Positions 45,401 to 56,956 of a stretch of DNA of 64,000 nt are shown here, in pieces. Made by a program: the position numbers and the translations under genes. Within the stretch, counting starts at the first letter, position 1; every line of letters begins with the position of its first letter. The stretch lies in assembly GCF_022605165.1 (NCBI RefSeq), contig NC_063074.1, positions 895,501 through 959,500 on the forward strand, in the 5' to 3' direction. The DNA is from Purpureocillium takamizusanense. Its lineage: Eukaryota; Ascomycota; Sordariomycetes; Hypocreales; Ophiocordycipitaceae. The notes beneath the pieces are model-generated. The model saw only the letters and a list, made by a program, of their open reading frames with translations, had not been told where the DNA came from and did no database searches.

Positions 45401-46354
45401 TTACTGTGGCTTGCTCAGAGGTACGCCATGCTGTACGTCAACAGGTTCGAAATGGACACGGGCGGCGTGCTTTACCCGCGTGCCATCAATCAGACCTTTA
45501 CAGGCATTTATTTCATGGAGCTTTGCATGGCCGGCCTGTTTTTCATTGTTCAGGACGTGGGCGGAACGCACACTTGCACCCCGCATGGCGTCGTCATGCT
45601 TGTGGTTCTGATCTTGACAATCGTCTACCAGGTGCTCCTGAACATCTCATTCTCGCCCCTTTTCCGGTACCTTCCAATGACCTTTGAGGATGAGGCAGTG
45701 CTGCGAGACGAGGTATTCCAGCGGGCCCAAGACGTTCGTTTCGGTCTCCTTCAGGATCCGACACAGGCGGACGAGGAGGACGAAGCGGAAACCATGCGGG
45801 AAAAGTTACAGCGGCCGTCAGGCAGCGACAAGGACATCGAGCTGCAGGAGTTGGATCCGCAACGGCGAACTCAGGGCCAAATGCTCCGCAATCACGTGAA
45901 GCAGGTCGGCAACTGGGCAAAGGGCGGTGGCAAGCAGGTTGGCAACTGGGCCAAAGACGGCGGCCAGCAACTTCGAAAGTTGAAGGGCATCGGCGACAAT
46001 ACCCGAGCGGCCCGCTATCGTCGCGACCAACGCCAGAAGGACCTTGAGTCGCAGCGCGCGATAGGAGATGCCTTGTTTGGCGGCGTCCACGACGACATCG
46101 AGGACCTGACGCCCGAGGAGAGGGATATCCTGACGCAACACGCATTCCAGCACTATGCCCTGCGAGCCAGGCGCCCGACGGTCTGGATACCGCGCGACGA
46201 CCTCGGGGTCAGCGAGGACGAGATTCGTCGGACCAAAGCCTACAGCGAGCACATCTGGATCAGCGACGAGGGTACGGCCCTCGATAGCAAAGTGCGTGTT
46301 GTGTACGGGAAGAATCCGCCCGACTTTTCTGAGGTGGACATTATCAACTTGTAA
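42483..46354 (+). CDS. CSC1/OSCA-family (RSN1/PHM7-like) cation channel
   Basis: Exons 42483-42751 and 42808-46354; 1271 aa, long for the family because of a large charged insert. Order: first transmembrane helix in exon 1 (IGIVSFLTAIGVAAAIFAAQ), KPKTYLVPERERTESPP, two more helices, a cytosolic region with TTVLVGSIP and a ~350-residue Lys/Glu-rich insert, then the channel core from ~NMALNWWQEWLRSGIV through about seven helices (YFFSYMVLQALS, WGSFFPVYTNFACIGLVY, GGVLYPRAINQTFTGIYFMELCMAG). The C-terminal tail ending KNPPDFSEVDIINL is the PHM7-type extension. These proteins are calcium-permeable osmosensing channels or scramblase-like membrane proteins (family knowledge). The intron ends in AAG. 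Confidence 0.92.
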
Positions 46355-47026
46355 CGGACGGTGGTGGTGGTCGGTGAGGCATCGTCGCCCTTGTTTCTGC
46401 CATTGAGGTGCTTGAGCTACATTGCATTGGCTTTCGACGAGTCGCACAGACACACACACGACAATGGCAGGCAGGACCTTTGTTGCTTTTGGGTGGCTAG
46501 CACAACACTGAACGCTGTATCGGACAGGGTGGCGAGATGATTTGCATAGCGTGCGGCGAGGTGTTGTTGGCTCACTGCAATTTTGCCTCTGTGAGGGGGC
46601 TTAGAATATTCGACACGGTTTGCATCGGACGTGACGAACACGGAGCGTCCTTGTTTTCTCCTATGATTGTGTGTCGCGAGATGGCACGACCCCTTGGGGA
46701 ATGAATATATAGTATATCTTTGTATGTCTAAAACGTGCGAGGTATTGGTGAAATGTTTTTGAAAACGCCCATGCTCGATGCTCGTCCCTCTATGCCTCTT
46801 CCGTAGCAACTTGCGGCGCGCGAGCCGGTGCCGGGGGCTTCCCTTGTAGCTCTTTGGCGGTATTAGTTATAAAAAAACGCCAATCATCAGTTCGTCTTTC
46901 CCATGTGTATAACGCTTCAACGTCGCGGTGAAGAACCGATATCCCTCCGTCCGCGACTGCTTAAATGCAAAAGCCCACTATCCAAGAATTGAAAAACGGT
47001 TTCATTAATGACCGAGCGCGTCAGGT
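46355..47026. other. intergenic, convergent 3' ends
   Basis: Two facing 3' UTRs. No additional feature seen. Confidence 0.5.
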
Positions 47027-48794
47027 CTACAAAGAAGCCGAGCGCTTGGCCCTCTCGGCCTTCATGGTGGCCTCGACCTCCTCGCGGAGGACGCGGTTGA
47101 AGTCGTCCGGGTTGTCGAGGTAGAGGTGGTGCCCGGCCTTGGGGACCACGACGACGCGGGCGCTGCCGTTCTCGCTGCGCTTCTCCTCGGCGGTAGCGTG
47201 GGAGAGGGCCCGGGCGCGGGCCTCCTTGAGCTTCTCCGCGGCGGCGAGGCCGCCCGCCACGTCCATCCAGTCATTCTCACCATACATGAAGACGACGGGG
47301 ATGCCCGTCTCCTTTGCGAGCGATGAGGTGCGCGGGGCGGGGCGGTCGCCATCGGAGGAGTCTTTGGCGGCGGAAGGCGGCGGGAGCGGCTGGCGGCCGA
47401 TGTCTTGTATGCGGTTGATGACTGGTCGGCGCGCATAGGCGCCGGGGGCGAGGATATAGGCGAGGGCGTACTCGCCGCTTCCCTTTTGCTTGAAGATGGA
47501 GAATGAGTAGTCGTGGAGAGCCTGGGCTTCGTTGGCAGGCAGGTGGTTGAAGCGGCGGGAGCTCCAGCCGGAGACGAAGCGCGGGCCGAGCGGCCCCGCC
47601 ATGCGGACGATGCTGAAGGGGGAGACATTGGCGTCCCAGAGCCAGACTAACCAGCCGGGGAGCGGTCGCTTGGGAGCCGCGGCGGCTGCGGCGGCGGCAT
47701 CCTTCGCGGGTTTGTGTGCGGTCGTCGCCGCAGCATTGGACGTCTCGGTGGTGGACTGCTGGTCCTGGGTGAACTCGTTTTCGAGTGTGGACTCGCCGGG
47801 TTCGGGCATGGCGGCGTTGACGGCGTACGGGTCCTCGGGGATGCCGACGGGGGAAGCGAGGATGAGCTTCTTGAGATGGCCGGGGTACTTGATGGCGTAG
47901 GAGACGGCGAGATAGCCGCCGAGGGAGTGGCCGAGGAGGGTGAAGCGCTCAATCTTGCGGGCCTTGCGCCACTCCTCGAGGGCATCGATAAACCAGTTCT
48001 CGGCCTCGATGACCTGCTGCTCCTTGTCCTTGGCGTGGATCTTGAAGGGGGGGCGCGACGAGTTGCCCATGCCGAGCATGTCGAGGGCGTAAAGGCGCAG
48101 GCCAGGGATGCGGGTAATGGGCTCAAAGTTGTTGTAGAAGAAGCCGAGGCCGGCGCCGTAGCCGTGGACCATGACGAGCGTCTCTTCGGGCTCCTCGCCG
48201 ACGCGCTCCACGCAGACCTCGTTGAGGGCGCGGTTCTTGCCGGAGAGCTGCACCAGGGAGCGGCGCCAGACGCGGGTGCTGAAGGGATCGGTCTTTCCGG
48301 CGGAGCTTGTGGACGAGGAAGATGACACGGGCCTGGTCAGACTGTCGACGGCCTCGCGGAGGTGGGGGATGAGGGAGAGGACGTTTCGCTCGGCCATGGG
48401 TGGCGTAATGCTCGTCCACTGGCTAACGGTCAGTATATTTTGACATTCCATGGGCGTCAAGAGAAATCAGGGGACTGCGTACCCATTGGTAGGCGGCATC
48501 CTTGTAGCCCAGGGGAAAGTAGGCTGCGGACGGCCGTTGGGGCTTCTGCTGCTGGGCGCGGATGTCGTCGGTGGCGTGGGGATGACCCTCGTGGGGATGC
48601 TGGGCGCGAACCGTACCCTCGGTGGTGGTCATCCTGGCGGCGTTGGCGGACGACGAGGTCGGGGCGTGTATGACGACGGTAGTGTAGTTGGAGGACGTCG
48701 CGGGGGGAGGCGAGGGCGGCGAGGGAGAGACGGCGAGAGACGAGAGGCGCGTCGTTCGCTGCAGTACCGCTGTCGCGACTTGGGTCTTGAGCAT
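47027..48794 (-). CDS. alpha/beta hydrolase, Cld1/ABHD4-ABHD5 type
   Basis: Exons 48483-48794 and 47027-48418; 567 aa. Residues 1-60 are Ser/Thr/Ala/Arg-rich and could be a mitochondrial targeting sequence. The fold opens with LVMVHGYGAGLGFFYNNF (oxyanion side) and LYALDMLGMGNSSRP. The nucleophile elbow is GHSLGG with Ser269. A low-complexity Ala/Thr lid insert follows. FMYGENDWMD gives the acid and AGHHLYLDNPDDF the histidine; this also fits the H-x4-D motif (534-539) of the ABHD5 group. Yeast Cld1, a close family member, deacylates cardiolipin in mitochondria (family knowledge). Which of the Cld1/Ict1/Ecm18 relatives this matches cannot be told from sequence reading alone. Confidence 0.85.
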
Positions 48795-48930
48795 GGCGGA
48801 GGGGCGGCGGGCGGGAAGGGGGTGAGCCGGGAGCTTTATGCCAACAGGCGCCCCAGCAGACCCGACCCTGAAACGTCAAACAAGGCGAAAAGCCAAGCTA
48901 CCGCTGCTGGGGCGGGCAAAAAGGGCTGTC

Positions 48931-48969
<39 letters not shown>

Positions 48970-50367
48970 TACCGGGCGGCGGACGGCGGTGCTGGTCTGG
49001 ATGTCGCAAAGTCCGCAGGCAGGCGCGCGGCCAACAGAGGGAAATGGATGACGAAGGCGCCAGTGGTGATGCGGGCGCCCCGTGTTGCTGCCGTTGCTGC
49101 TGCTCCTGCTGGCTGGCGGGCTGGCGGGCTGTCCGGAGTTAACGCAGGCCGCGTAAGTTAGCTGTTCGGATTTTGGGTCGCCCCGGAAGCCGGCGGCGCT
49201 ATTGAGCCCCGTAAGGTAAGCGAAGAAAGCGTGTTGGGCGTTGGACGAGGCCACGGCTGCTGCTGCTGCTGCTGCCGAGGAGGCTCCTTTTAATGCGGCG
49301 TGTCTTGTCCGAGGCGCGGGTTCGCATCAATGGGGAGAGGAAGGGAGTGTAACAAAAGTCGGAATGAACCCAGGCCAGAAGTTGGGAGGCGGCTCGCCTT
49401 TTCTGGCTGGCTGGCTGGCTCGGGCTGGGCTGGGGACCCGGGGCTGTCGGCGGCACCCTGTGAGATGCGCTCTTTTGGCCACCCCCATGTCCCATGTGTC
49501 AAGGCATCTGGAAACCGTTCACAGCCCTGTTAGCAGTACAGTATCCCGTGCGTGGGCTGGGCAAACTAAAACTCAACAATTGTTGAGGCCGTCGAGCCAG
49601 AAACGTGGGTGGGCGGGGCCCCCCTCCACCCGCCAGTGAACCGCGGAACCCACCAATCCGGGAGCCCAGTGCCGACCACCTGGGCAGCTCACATGCCGAT
49701 GCCTCCAGCCATGGACGCCAGGCCACAGTGGAGGCTCGCCCCAGCGCATCGTCCGCTGGCGGGCCCCTGCTGCCCGGGGTCGCGCCGCCGCGGACTGGAT
49801 GGATCAATGGATGGCTCCTAGAGTCCCAGCGCCGCCGGAGCGCCTCGGGCCAGCTGGAGCCCTGGAGCGCGCAGCGCCGGGGCGGCGACATGCGGCAGCA
49901 CAGCGGGTCCAGTCGTCCATGGCTCAATTGGCACCATGGAAGGAGGCAGGCACAATGACGTCCACCTCAGTCCCTCCATCCCCCAGCACCACCACTGCCA
50001 CAGCCCAGCCGACGCCCACCGCCTGCCAAATACTGCCGTTCAACACCCTGCAAGCCTCCACCACTGACTGCGCCATCCATCATCCGCGACCACGGCCAAC
50101 ATCTGCCCCCCGGTCACCGACTCACAGACCAACGTCCAAAGTCAACAAGCCCTGACCGCCCGGAGCCTCAATTGGGCAACCCCATTCATCTCCTCGAGTC
50201 GTCACGTCCGCGCCCGTCAACTCGCCCCCATCCGCCAGTCGCGCCCTGTCCGCGAGCGACAGCCGCGCCTGCATGGCAGTGCGTCCCCTCCGACTAAGGG
50301 CTTTCCTCCTCGGCCACCTCCCCACCGCCGTCGAGACGCGTCTGTAGACGCCAGCCGAATCGTCGAC
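48795..50367. other. divergent intergenic region with simple repeats
   Basis: Contains a (GT)n run, a GCTG run near 49404-49422 and the leaders of the hydrolase and SPO7 genes. No supported gene. Confidence 0.5.
48932..48968. repeat. (GT)n dinucleotide repeat
   Basis: About 18 GT units in the upstream region of the Cld1-like gene. Confidence 0.92.
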
Positions 50368-51672
50368 ATGGCCGACGACCTTGACTCCATCGTCAAGGGC
50401 GCGCCCGTCGCCGCCCCCGATATCACGCCCGTAACCGGTCCGACGCCCATTCAGCCCATGGCGGGCAAGCAGGGCGACCCCCTCAACAGCGCGCCGAGCT
50501 CTCCCTCCATGGTCTATCTCAACCTTCTCATCCTCGAGGCCTCACTACGGGCCCAATTCCTGGAGCTGCGCGCCCGCCGCCGCCACCACACCTTCTTCCT
50601 TGCCCTGCTCACCGCCTGGGTCGCCTTCTTCGGATACAAGCTATACTTTGCGCCGCGCGAGGACGGCCGCGGCGTGGGTGGCTCCATCTACTGGGCCGTT
50701 GAGGGCGCTCAGAGGGTGTGCTTCATGGGCGGCATCATCACTGCCATACTCGTCTGGGCCACGGGCATCTGGGACCGCGGGATCCGGTGGCCTCGCCGCT
50801 GGTTCGCCATCTCCAACCGTGGCCTGCGCGGTTTCAACTGCAAGCTCGTCATCATCCGACGCCCCTGGTGGGCCGAGGCTCTTTCTACCATTGGCTTCTT
50901 CCTCACGTACGGACTCTTCTCGCACACGGCCTCGTCCTCGTATCGACACGTGGATCCCTCACTCCTGCGCGAGACGGAAAAGGAGCTGCAGCTCTCCGCC
51001 GACAGCCACCCGACCTTGGTCCTGCCGCATGAGGACGAGGAGCGCGGCGGCCACGAAGAGGACCTGGCCCCGGGCGGCGACTACGTCAAGCTTCTCCTGC
51101 TGGCTAAGCCCTTCTCGCCCACCTTTCGGGAGAACTGGGAGCTGTACCGGACCGAGTACTGGGAGAGGGAAAACGAGCGTCGGGCCATACTTCGTAGAAA
51201 GGTCAAGGAGCACGACCGAAAGACGGCCAAGCAGACGCACGGCTGGCTCTGGTGGCTCCCCTGGCAACAGGCCCAGCCCGTGGCGCGCCCGCACAAGTCT
51301 CACATCAGCCGCGCCTCGGTGAGTGAAAAGGGTCGCCGTCGTCGCAACAGCAGCAACGCGCGCCGACCGTCCATCAGCTCATCGCGGGGCCAGACCCCGT
51401 CGTTCGAGGGCGTCGAGGAGCTGCAGATGAGCCGGCGACCGAGCTCCGGCTCGGACAAGCGCCGAAAGAAGCCCGGGTCCGTATCCAAGGCCAAGAGGTC
51501 GGGCACCGAGTCTCGCTCCGTGACGCCTGAGATTCCGTCACCGCTCACGCGCGAGAGCACGCCGGCCGGGGGCGACGGCGCGGGTGAGACGGGGAGGGTG
51601 CTGCGAAGCGCGGGGGCCAAGGCGAGGGACAAGGACAAGGACAAGGACAAGGAAAAGAGCGGCAGCGCCTAG
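50368..51672 (+). CDS. SPO7: Spo7-like regulatory subunit of the Nem1-Spo7 phosphatase
   Basis: Single exon, 434 aa. The N-terminus is disordered, then SPSMVYLNLLILEASLRAQFLELRARRRHHTFF, the Spo7 core, followed by two transmembrane helices (~75-95 and ~117-135). After GIRWPRRWFAISNRGLRGFNCKLVIIRRPWW come a cytosolic region with LLLLAKPFSPTFRENWELYRTEYWERENERR and a long Ser/Arg/Lys-rich tail. The Nem1-Spo7 complex at the ER/nuclear envelope dephosphorylates the lipin Pah1 and so shifts phosphatidate from phospholipid to storage lipid synthesis (family knowledge). The family's C-terminal segment that contacts Nem1 should lie in the conserved block before the disordered tail (inference). Confidence 0.9.
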   Translation: MADDLDSIVKGAPVAAPDITPVTGPTPIQPMAGKQGDPLNSAPSSPSMVYLNLLILEASLRAQFLELRARRRHHTFFLALLTAWVAFFGYKLYFAPREDGRGVGGSIYWAVEGAQRVCFMGGIITAILVWATGIWDRGIRWPRRWFAISNRGLRGFNCKLVIIRRPWWAEALSTIGFFLTYGLFSHTASSSYRHVDPSLLRETEKELQLSADSHPTLVLPHEDEERGGHEEDLAPGGDYVKLLLLAKPFSPTFRENWELYRTEYWERENERRAILRRKVKEHDRKTAKQTHGWLWWLPWQQAQPVARPHKSHISRASVSEKGRRRRNSSNARRPSISSSRGQTPSFEGVEELQMSRRPSSGSDKRRKKPGSVSKAKRSGTESRSVTPEIPSPLTRESTPAGGDGAGETGRVLRSAGAKARDKDKDKDKEKSGSA

Positions 51673-53175
51673 ATAGTGTGCATTATAACATGTTGAGAAT
51701 AGAGGTGCGTTCGGCGCTTTGCAAGCATTGCATACGTATCTTGTACGAGATGCACGGTGGGCATATCGAGTTCTAGGCTGAGCTCGGAAGCAACACTATG
51801 TCAAAGCCTTGACTGATCGGATTCTCATTTCCATTGCCCCATGCCGGTGCTCATGGATGGACCAAGAGTGCTAGTGCTCCTGAAGAGGCGCGACAGGCCG
51901 TGCATCAGAACGACTGGGTTTGGTTGTGCATGTGCAAAAGGCCCACGATGAGTCAATTGAAGCGGTTGCGAATCTCCCAGCAGCGCGGGCATGCTCAGAC
52001 CAGCAATTGCCTTGATTGATCGCCAATCGCCCAGTGACTCACTGGTGATGATGATGGTGAGTGAGCGACCCTGCAGTAGCTTGACAATACTAACTACTTC
52101 GTACGCACAGCACATATTGTTGTGGAGGAGGGGCGCGCTCGATGATCTGGCACCTACGGCGGCTCGTTTAGGAAGTTGCTCTGGATTTTCGGGCGGCATG
52201 ACGATCGCGTTGCGACTCCAGGCGAATGTACGAAGTGGTCATGCGTTGTTGTACTATATGCAGCGCAATAGGGGCTGGCGGCGCGATACATATCTTTGGT
52301 GCGATGGTATTATATGCGCGTCGACTGGGCCGCGCGGGTGTGTGTCGTATCTTTTCTTCTGCGTATATGCTGATCGCCGTGGCCCGCGTTTGATCGTCGT
52401 CGTCGCTTCTTCGCCCTTGTTACTTTGTAGCAGCGGCGCACCCGTGCCTAATATGTTTTGCCACTCATCGTCCGTCACCCCTCTCCCTCCTCTTCGTAAA
52501 TGACCACAGTCTACGATCAACTACAATCAAAAGTCTCCAGCCCCAATGGGGGCTTTGTGATGTTTTGTCCCTGGGGATCGGACACGACGCACGTGATAAA
52601 GAACATCCAAAGGAACGAGCCTCAACTGTTCGTGCTGTTGTTGCCATTCTCGACCTGCGTACTTGCACCAACATGCAACTCATCGAGTCAATTAGGCCCC
52701 CGAGAGACCAGCGCGTAGTTCACTACTAGCAACCTGCACGAAAACCAAGATACAGATTGCGGGCGGGCCGAGCCACCACCTGCCTCGTCCATACTAGACG
52801 CCATCCTGGAATCTGTCTCTGCGGAGTCATACTTTGTTGGTGGTAGGCGGGGGATCCGTACTATCGAAGGTGGCGGCATCTCACCGCGTCGAACTAGAGC
52901 TTCGTGTGTCATACCACACCATCTACTAGGTGCGCACTTGTAGAGTCATCAACCACTTAAACTCGGTTACTTGAAATTTTGGCAATGGCTCGTAAACTGC
53001 ATAGTCCACGATCACTGCATGCGTCGCCAATTTCTCTGCTACTAGCATCTCCTAATCAACGGCCCAACACCAGACCAAGCATGACAGGCGAGCCATAAAG
53101 ACATTGCGCAACTCCAGCGTCTTCGGACCCATCTCATCAGGCTCACAATCCACGGGGGAAAAAAGGCCAATAGTC
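51673..53175. other. intergenic
   Basis: SPO7 3' UTR, then 1.3 kb without a supported gene. TACTTCGTA at 52095-52103 and a one-mismatch copy near 52229. Confidence 0.5.
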
Positions 53176-54030
53176 ATGGCATCGCAACCATCATCATCCC
53201 CAATGCCTACGATAGCCGCTGCCGCCGTCGATGCGACGACGACGACGACGACGGCACCTCCCCTGCAGGCCTCACACCTCGACACGCGCCTCGCCTCGCC
53301 CTCGCTCCCCATCCTCCTACGCACCATCAGCCTCCGCGACGCCGCCGCCATGTCCGCCCTCGTCTCCGCGCCCGAAAACGCCGGCGCCGACCCCAACGCC
53401 CGGCCCCTCACCCCGGACCGCTGCGCCGCTAACATTGCCCGCCAGCGCATCGACGCCTCCGTGCCCTCTGTCTTGGACCCTGCCGCCACCGGGGGAGGAG
53501 GTGGAAGGGGACGCGTCCTCAGCGGGCCCTCGCGCGTCAACATGGCCGTCATCCTACTGCCCTCGCGCCGGGAGGAGGATGCGCCGCCGCTGGCGGGCGA
53601 GGAGGGTGAGGATGAGAATGAAGAGGAGCAGAGCGAGACCATGATCGGCCTCGGCGGCTTCGGCGCCATCAAGGACTGGGTACGCGACGGCACGCCCCTC
53701 CGCGCCGGCGACGTAGGCGTCATGCTCGCCCCCGCGCACCGCCGCAGGGGCTACGCCGCCGAGGCGATGCGCCTGGCCATCGACTGGGCCTTCACGCCCG
53801 TCGCCGCCGGCGGGCCGCAGCTCGACCTCGTCACCGTCACGACGCTCGCCGGCAACGAGCCCATGGTGCGCCTCGCCGAGGACAGGCTCGGCCTCCGGGG
53901 CAGGGGCGTGCTGCGGCCCGCCGCCGGCGAGCACGGCGAGTCTACCGTTGGCGAGCTGTACTACGAGCTGACGGCGGAGGCGTGGAAGCGGCTACGATCC
54001 GAGGGCGTGAGAGGAGGCGCGCATGTCTAG
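53176..54030 (+). CDS. GNAT-family N-acetyltransferase
   Basis: Single exon, 284 aa from the ATG before ASQPSSSPMP; the frame is open farther upstream but without an ATG. RLASPSLPILLRTISLRDAAAMSALVS is the first beta strand and helix of a RimJ/RimL-like GNAT domain. An Ala/Gly/Glu-rich insert follows. VGVMLAPAHRRRGYAAEAMRLAIDWAF is the acetyl-CoA-binding motif A (R-R-R-G-Y/G-A), and VTVTTLAGNEPMVRLAEDRLGL is motif B with the usual N-x-x-S/M-x-R helix. Substrate unknown. Ends 183 bp from the convergent glycosyltransferase stop. Confidence 0.82.
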   Translation: MASQPSSSPMPTIAAAAVDATTTTTTAPPLQASHLDTRLASPSLPILLRTISLRDAAAMSALVSAPENAGADPNARPLTPDRCAANIARQRIDASVPSVLDPAATGGGGGRGRVLSGPSRVNMAVILLPSRREEDAPPLAGEEGEDENEEEQSETMIGLGGFGAIKDWVRDGTPLRAGDVGVMLAPAHRRRGYAAEAMRLAIDWAFTPVAAGGPQLDLVTVTTLAGNEPMVRLAEDRLGLRGRGVLRPAAGEHGESTVGELYYELTAEAWKRLRSEGVRGGAHV

Positions 54031-54213
54031 TCAAGAATTGTATGGATATAGATGTAGATATATATAATGATGCTTCGTAGAGATGAGGAGACAAATATGG
54101 ACAGGAGAATCTGGAGAGGAACTCTCAATGAAAAGGCTAAATGTAATTGAAACTCCCCGACCCAATCCCCCCCAAACGCCAGTCAAAACCGCCGCCCCCG
54201 AGCGCCAATGTCC

Positions 54214-55854
54214 TCATGGACGTGCGTTGTTCTCCCAGATCAACACAATCACGCTATCCATCTCCTCGGCGCCCTCCGCCGCCGGCGTCGCGCCCCTCGC
54301 CCCCTTCTTCAGGTACGCCTGCCAGACGTCCCCGTCCGAGGAGACGGCCGAGTCGAGCAGTGCCCAGACATTCCGCCTCCCAGTCCACGTGAGCGGCACG
54401 CGCTGCACGTCGTCCTTGTCGTCGATGACGAGCTGGCCCGTGACCCTCGGCCGGCGCTTCTCCTGCTTCTGCTGCTCCTCCTCCTCCTGCTGCCCCTGTC
54501 CCTCAAGGTCGTCGTCTGATTTCGGGTGGCGGTCCTTGTGGGGGTTCTGGAGGCCGTCTGGGTGCTCGCTGATGGACACTCCGTTGACGAGCACCCAGTT
54601 GTCGTGAAACAAGTATCGCTGCATGAAGCACGCGTCGCCGCACACGTTTGTGACGAGGTGCGCCATGCCCACGTCGATCCTGTACCGGCTTTGATAGTCG
54701 TGCAGTACGAGCGGTCGCGCTCCCGTCTCGTGGCTGGTAGGGTAGACCTCGGTGGGCTCGTCCCGTGGGGAGTACAATGACGGGATGATGTGCATGTCCA
54801 TGGCCGCGGCCTTCTTCAAGCACTTTTGCAGGATCTCGTCCCAGCGCTTCGGCCGCACAGGGTCGTCGCTCGCGTCCCTCGCCAAGCACGGCAGTCGCGG
54901 GATCCTGGCCACCGCCTCTCGTGTGAGCATCAGGGCGCCGCCTCCCGACGTCGTAATGGTGCTGCCGTCACCGCCCGCTTCCTCATGCCAGTCCGCTCGC
55001 TCGCTGGGCAACCCAATGACCAGCTGGGCGTTGAAGTCGTAACTCGCCAGTCGCGAGCGTAGGTAAGGCAGGCTGGGAAAGAAGACCGAGTCCTCGACGA
55101 CGCCGTACCATCGTTTGCGCTGGCCGCTGGCCGCCAGTGTAGCGCTGTAAGTCTTGAGGATGCGAACAAGCTCGTAGTATCGTCTAGCCATGCTCATCGG
55201 CACGTCCGTCGTCATGACGTAGGCGTCCACGCCCGCAGCCTGCAGCTTGTCGTCCACCTCGCGCAGCTTCTTGTCCGGCACTTGGTCCATCATCAATACC
55301 AGCCCGGCGCCGTTGCTTGTCTTCTTGCCCATGGTCAGCCATCGCTGCCACGCCCGCACCATGGCCCAATCGCCGGCCGATATGCGTTCATAGCTCGTCG
55401 ACACGCCGAACAAGAACTCGGACGAGTCTGCAAACTCTTTCCCTTCGCCATTGCGGACAGGCAGGGCCAGCTTCTTGGAGGCGTGCAGGTCGGCGCTCCA
55501 GGGCTCCTGCAGATTAATAATCTTTTGCGAGCGCGCCGAGTCAAAGTTGAGGTGAACGTCTGTGACGGGGCCGTCCTCGCCCTCTGCGGAGCTCGAAGGT
55601 TGCACCCTCCATGCCTGCCATTTCGTCAGGTTCGTGAGGCCGTATAGATCCACCAGCCTCTCGAGGTACTCCTCCTCGGCTGAGATCTCCCCGACCACGT
55701 TGTTGTACTTGACGTCGACGAGAAAGGCCCTCCGAGTTTGGCCCTGCTGCTGCCAGTAGCGCGTCGACTGGACACACAAGACCACCAGCAGGCCAAAAAT
55801 CATGACACTGCTGAAGCGCACGTGAAGAGCAGACAGGCCCTTGGCGAGAAGCAT
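54214..55854 (-). CDS. GT31-like type II membrane glycosyltransferase
   Basis: Single exon, 546 aa. Starts at the first in-frame ATG (MLLAKGLSALHVRF); a transmembrane anchor follows at ~14-34 (SSVMIFGLLVVLCVQSTRYW), so Golgi/ER lumen orientation is likely. The central part resembles fungal GT31 (fringe-type) proteins: FLFGVSTSYERISAGDWAMVRAWQRWL, MARRYYELVRILKTY, RKRWYGVVEDSVFFPSLPYLRSRL in the place of the acidic metal-binding motif, GGGALMLTREAVARIP, and a late conserved Asp/His region. EDS stands where DDD/DxD is usual. The C-terminus has a Glu/Gln-rich insert. Donor and acceptor sugars unknown. Confidence 0.75.
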   Translation of the reverse strand: MLLAKGLSALHVRFSSVMIFGLLVVLCVQSTRYWQQQGQTRRAFLVDVKYNNVVGEISAEEEYLERLVDLYGLTNLTKWQAWRVQPSSSAEGEDGPVTDVHLNFDSARSQKIINLQEPWSADLHASKKLALPVRNGEGKEFADSSEFLFGVSTSYERISAGDWAMVRAWQRWLTMGKKTSNGAGLVLMMDQVPDKKLREVDDKLQAAGVDAYVMTTDVPMSMARRYYELVRILKTYSATLAASGQRKRWYGVVEDSVFFPSLPYLRSRLASYDFNAQLVIGLPSERADWHEEAGGDGSTITTSGGGALMLTREAVARIPRLPCLARDASDDPVRPKRWDEILQKCLKKAAAMDMHIIPSLYSPRDEPTEVYPTSHETGARPLVLHDYQSRYRIDVGMAHLVTNVCGDACFMQRYLFHDNWVLVNGVSISEHPDGLQNPHKDRHPKSDDDLEGQGQQEEEEQQKQEKRRPRVTGQLVIDDKDDVQRVPLTWTGRRNVWALLDSAVSSDGDVWQAYLKKGARGATPAAEGAEEMDSVIVLIWENNARP

Positions 55855-56956
55855 GGCGGCCACCGGGGCAGCGCCGTACTGCGCACTCTTAAAAAAACAA
55901 ATTGACCTCGAAGTCTGTCCAGCCGACGACGGCAGGTGGAACTGAGCTGGCGCGACCGAGGGCGTCTGAGAAGGGAGGGAAGAGGGGAGCAGAGGATAGG
56001 TAAGAAAATAAGAGTGTTTCAAACGCGGCCGGCCATGGTGGTGGACGTGAGGTGAGGCTCACACACGACACATTCCTCAGAGTCGGAACCGGACGAGTAT
56101 CAGCGGGCTGCGACACCCGCGCGGAAATTGGGGGCCCCAACCGCAGCGAGGGCTTTTTACATGAAAACGAGACGGTGGCATGAGAGACTGGCACGTTGTC
56201 GAGATCGCCCGTCTCACGCTGTGGCAGTAAGCTGGACCATGCGCCGCTGTCAACGCAACCATGACCGACCAGGGCTCGAGCCTGGGAAGAGGCTGATCCG
56301 TCGTCGCAACGGACAAACCACAGACTTGAAACTGGCATTGTGGGTGGGACGCAAGGGACGGCAACCGCTGGATAAGAAGATCCCTGCCAACTGCCTGTCA
56401 CGCACCCCTGACAAGGGCGCCGGTTGATCTATTTGACTCCTTCCCACCAGGGTAGAAAATCACCCGAGCTACGGCTGGTCTGCCGGTCACTGGCGCCATG
56501 CGATACCACTCGTTTCAAAGTAGCCCGGCGTCACGGAGTTGCAGCCAGCGACGCAATTGGCAACCCATCCAGTTCAGTCGTGTGTCCACCCCGTCCGGCG
56601 CCCTCGCTCGCGGGGCTCACAGACAGACGACAGTACCTCGTGCGTGGGTTGCAGAACATGTCCGTCATCCCGCGGGCCTGCAAATCCACGGTGATCATTT
56701 TGTTTCCTTCTGTGCCTTCGACGGGTTTTCAATTGGACCGTGTTATTACTCGTATCACGCCATGGTGGGACAGTCTGCGCTAAAGGTGAGCGATGCTGAC
56801 GCCGTCACCGATACCCTATCAGGCCCCACGCTGTTCTCGCTCTTCGACAATAATGGAAGCCGCCTGAAGAATTACCCCTCCATGATCCTGTACTGTGCCG
56901 TCCAAACCGTCTAGCAGGGATCAGGGAGCGCCAAACAAGCTCAACGGCAACGCCCG
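55855..56956. other. intergenic
   Basis: Upstream region of the glycosyltransferase and downstream region of the SLATT gene. A plus-strand frame at 56498-56914 was judged non-coding. Confidence 0.45.

Noticed and set aside
53104..53175. Upstream extension of the second GNAT protein
   Set aside because: The extended frame has no ATG; the first ATG is at 53176.
56498..56914. 138-codon plus-strand frame
   Set aside because: Start codon context, composition and lack of motifs do not support a gene.
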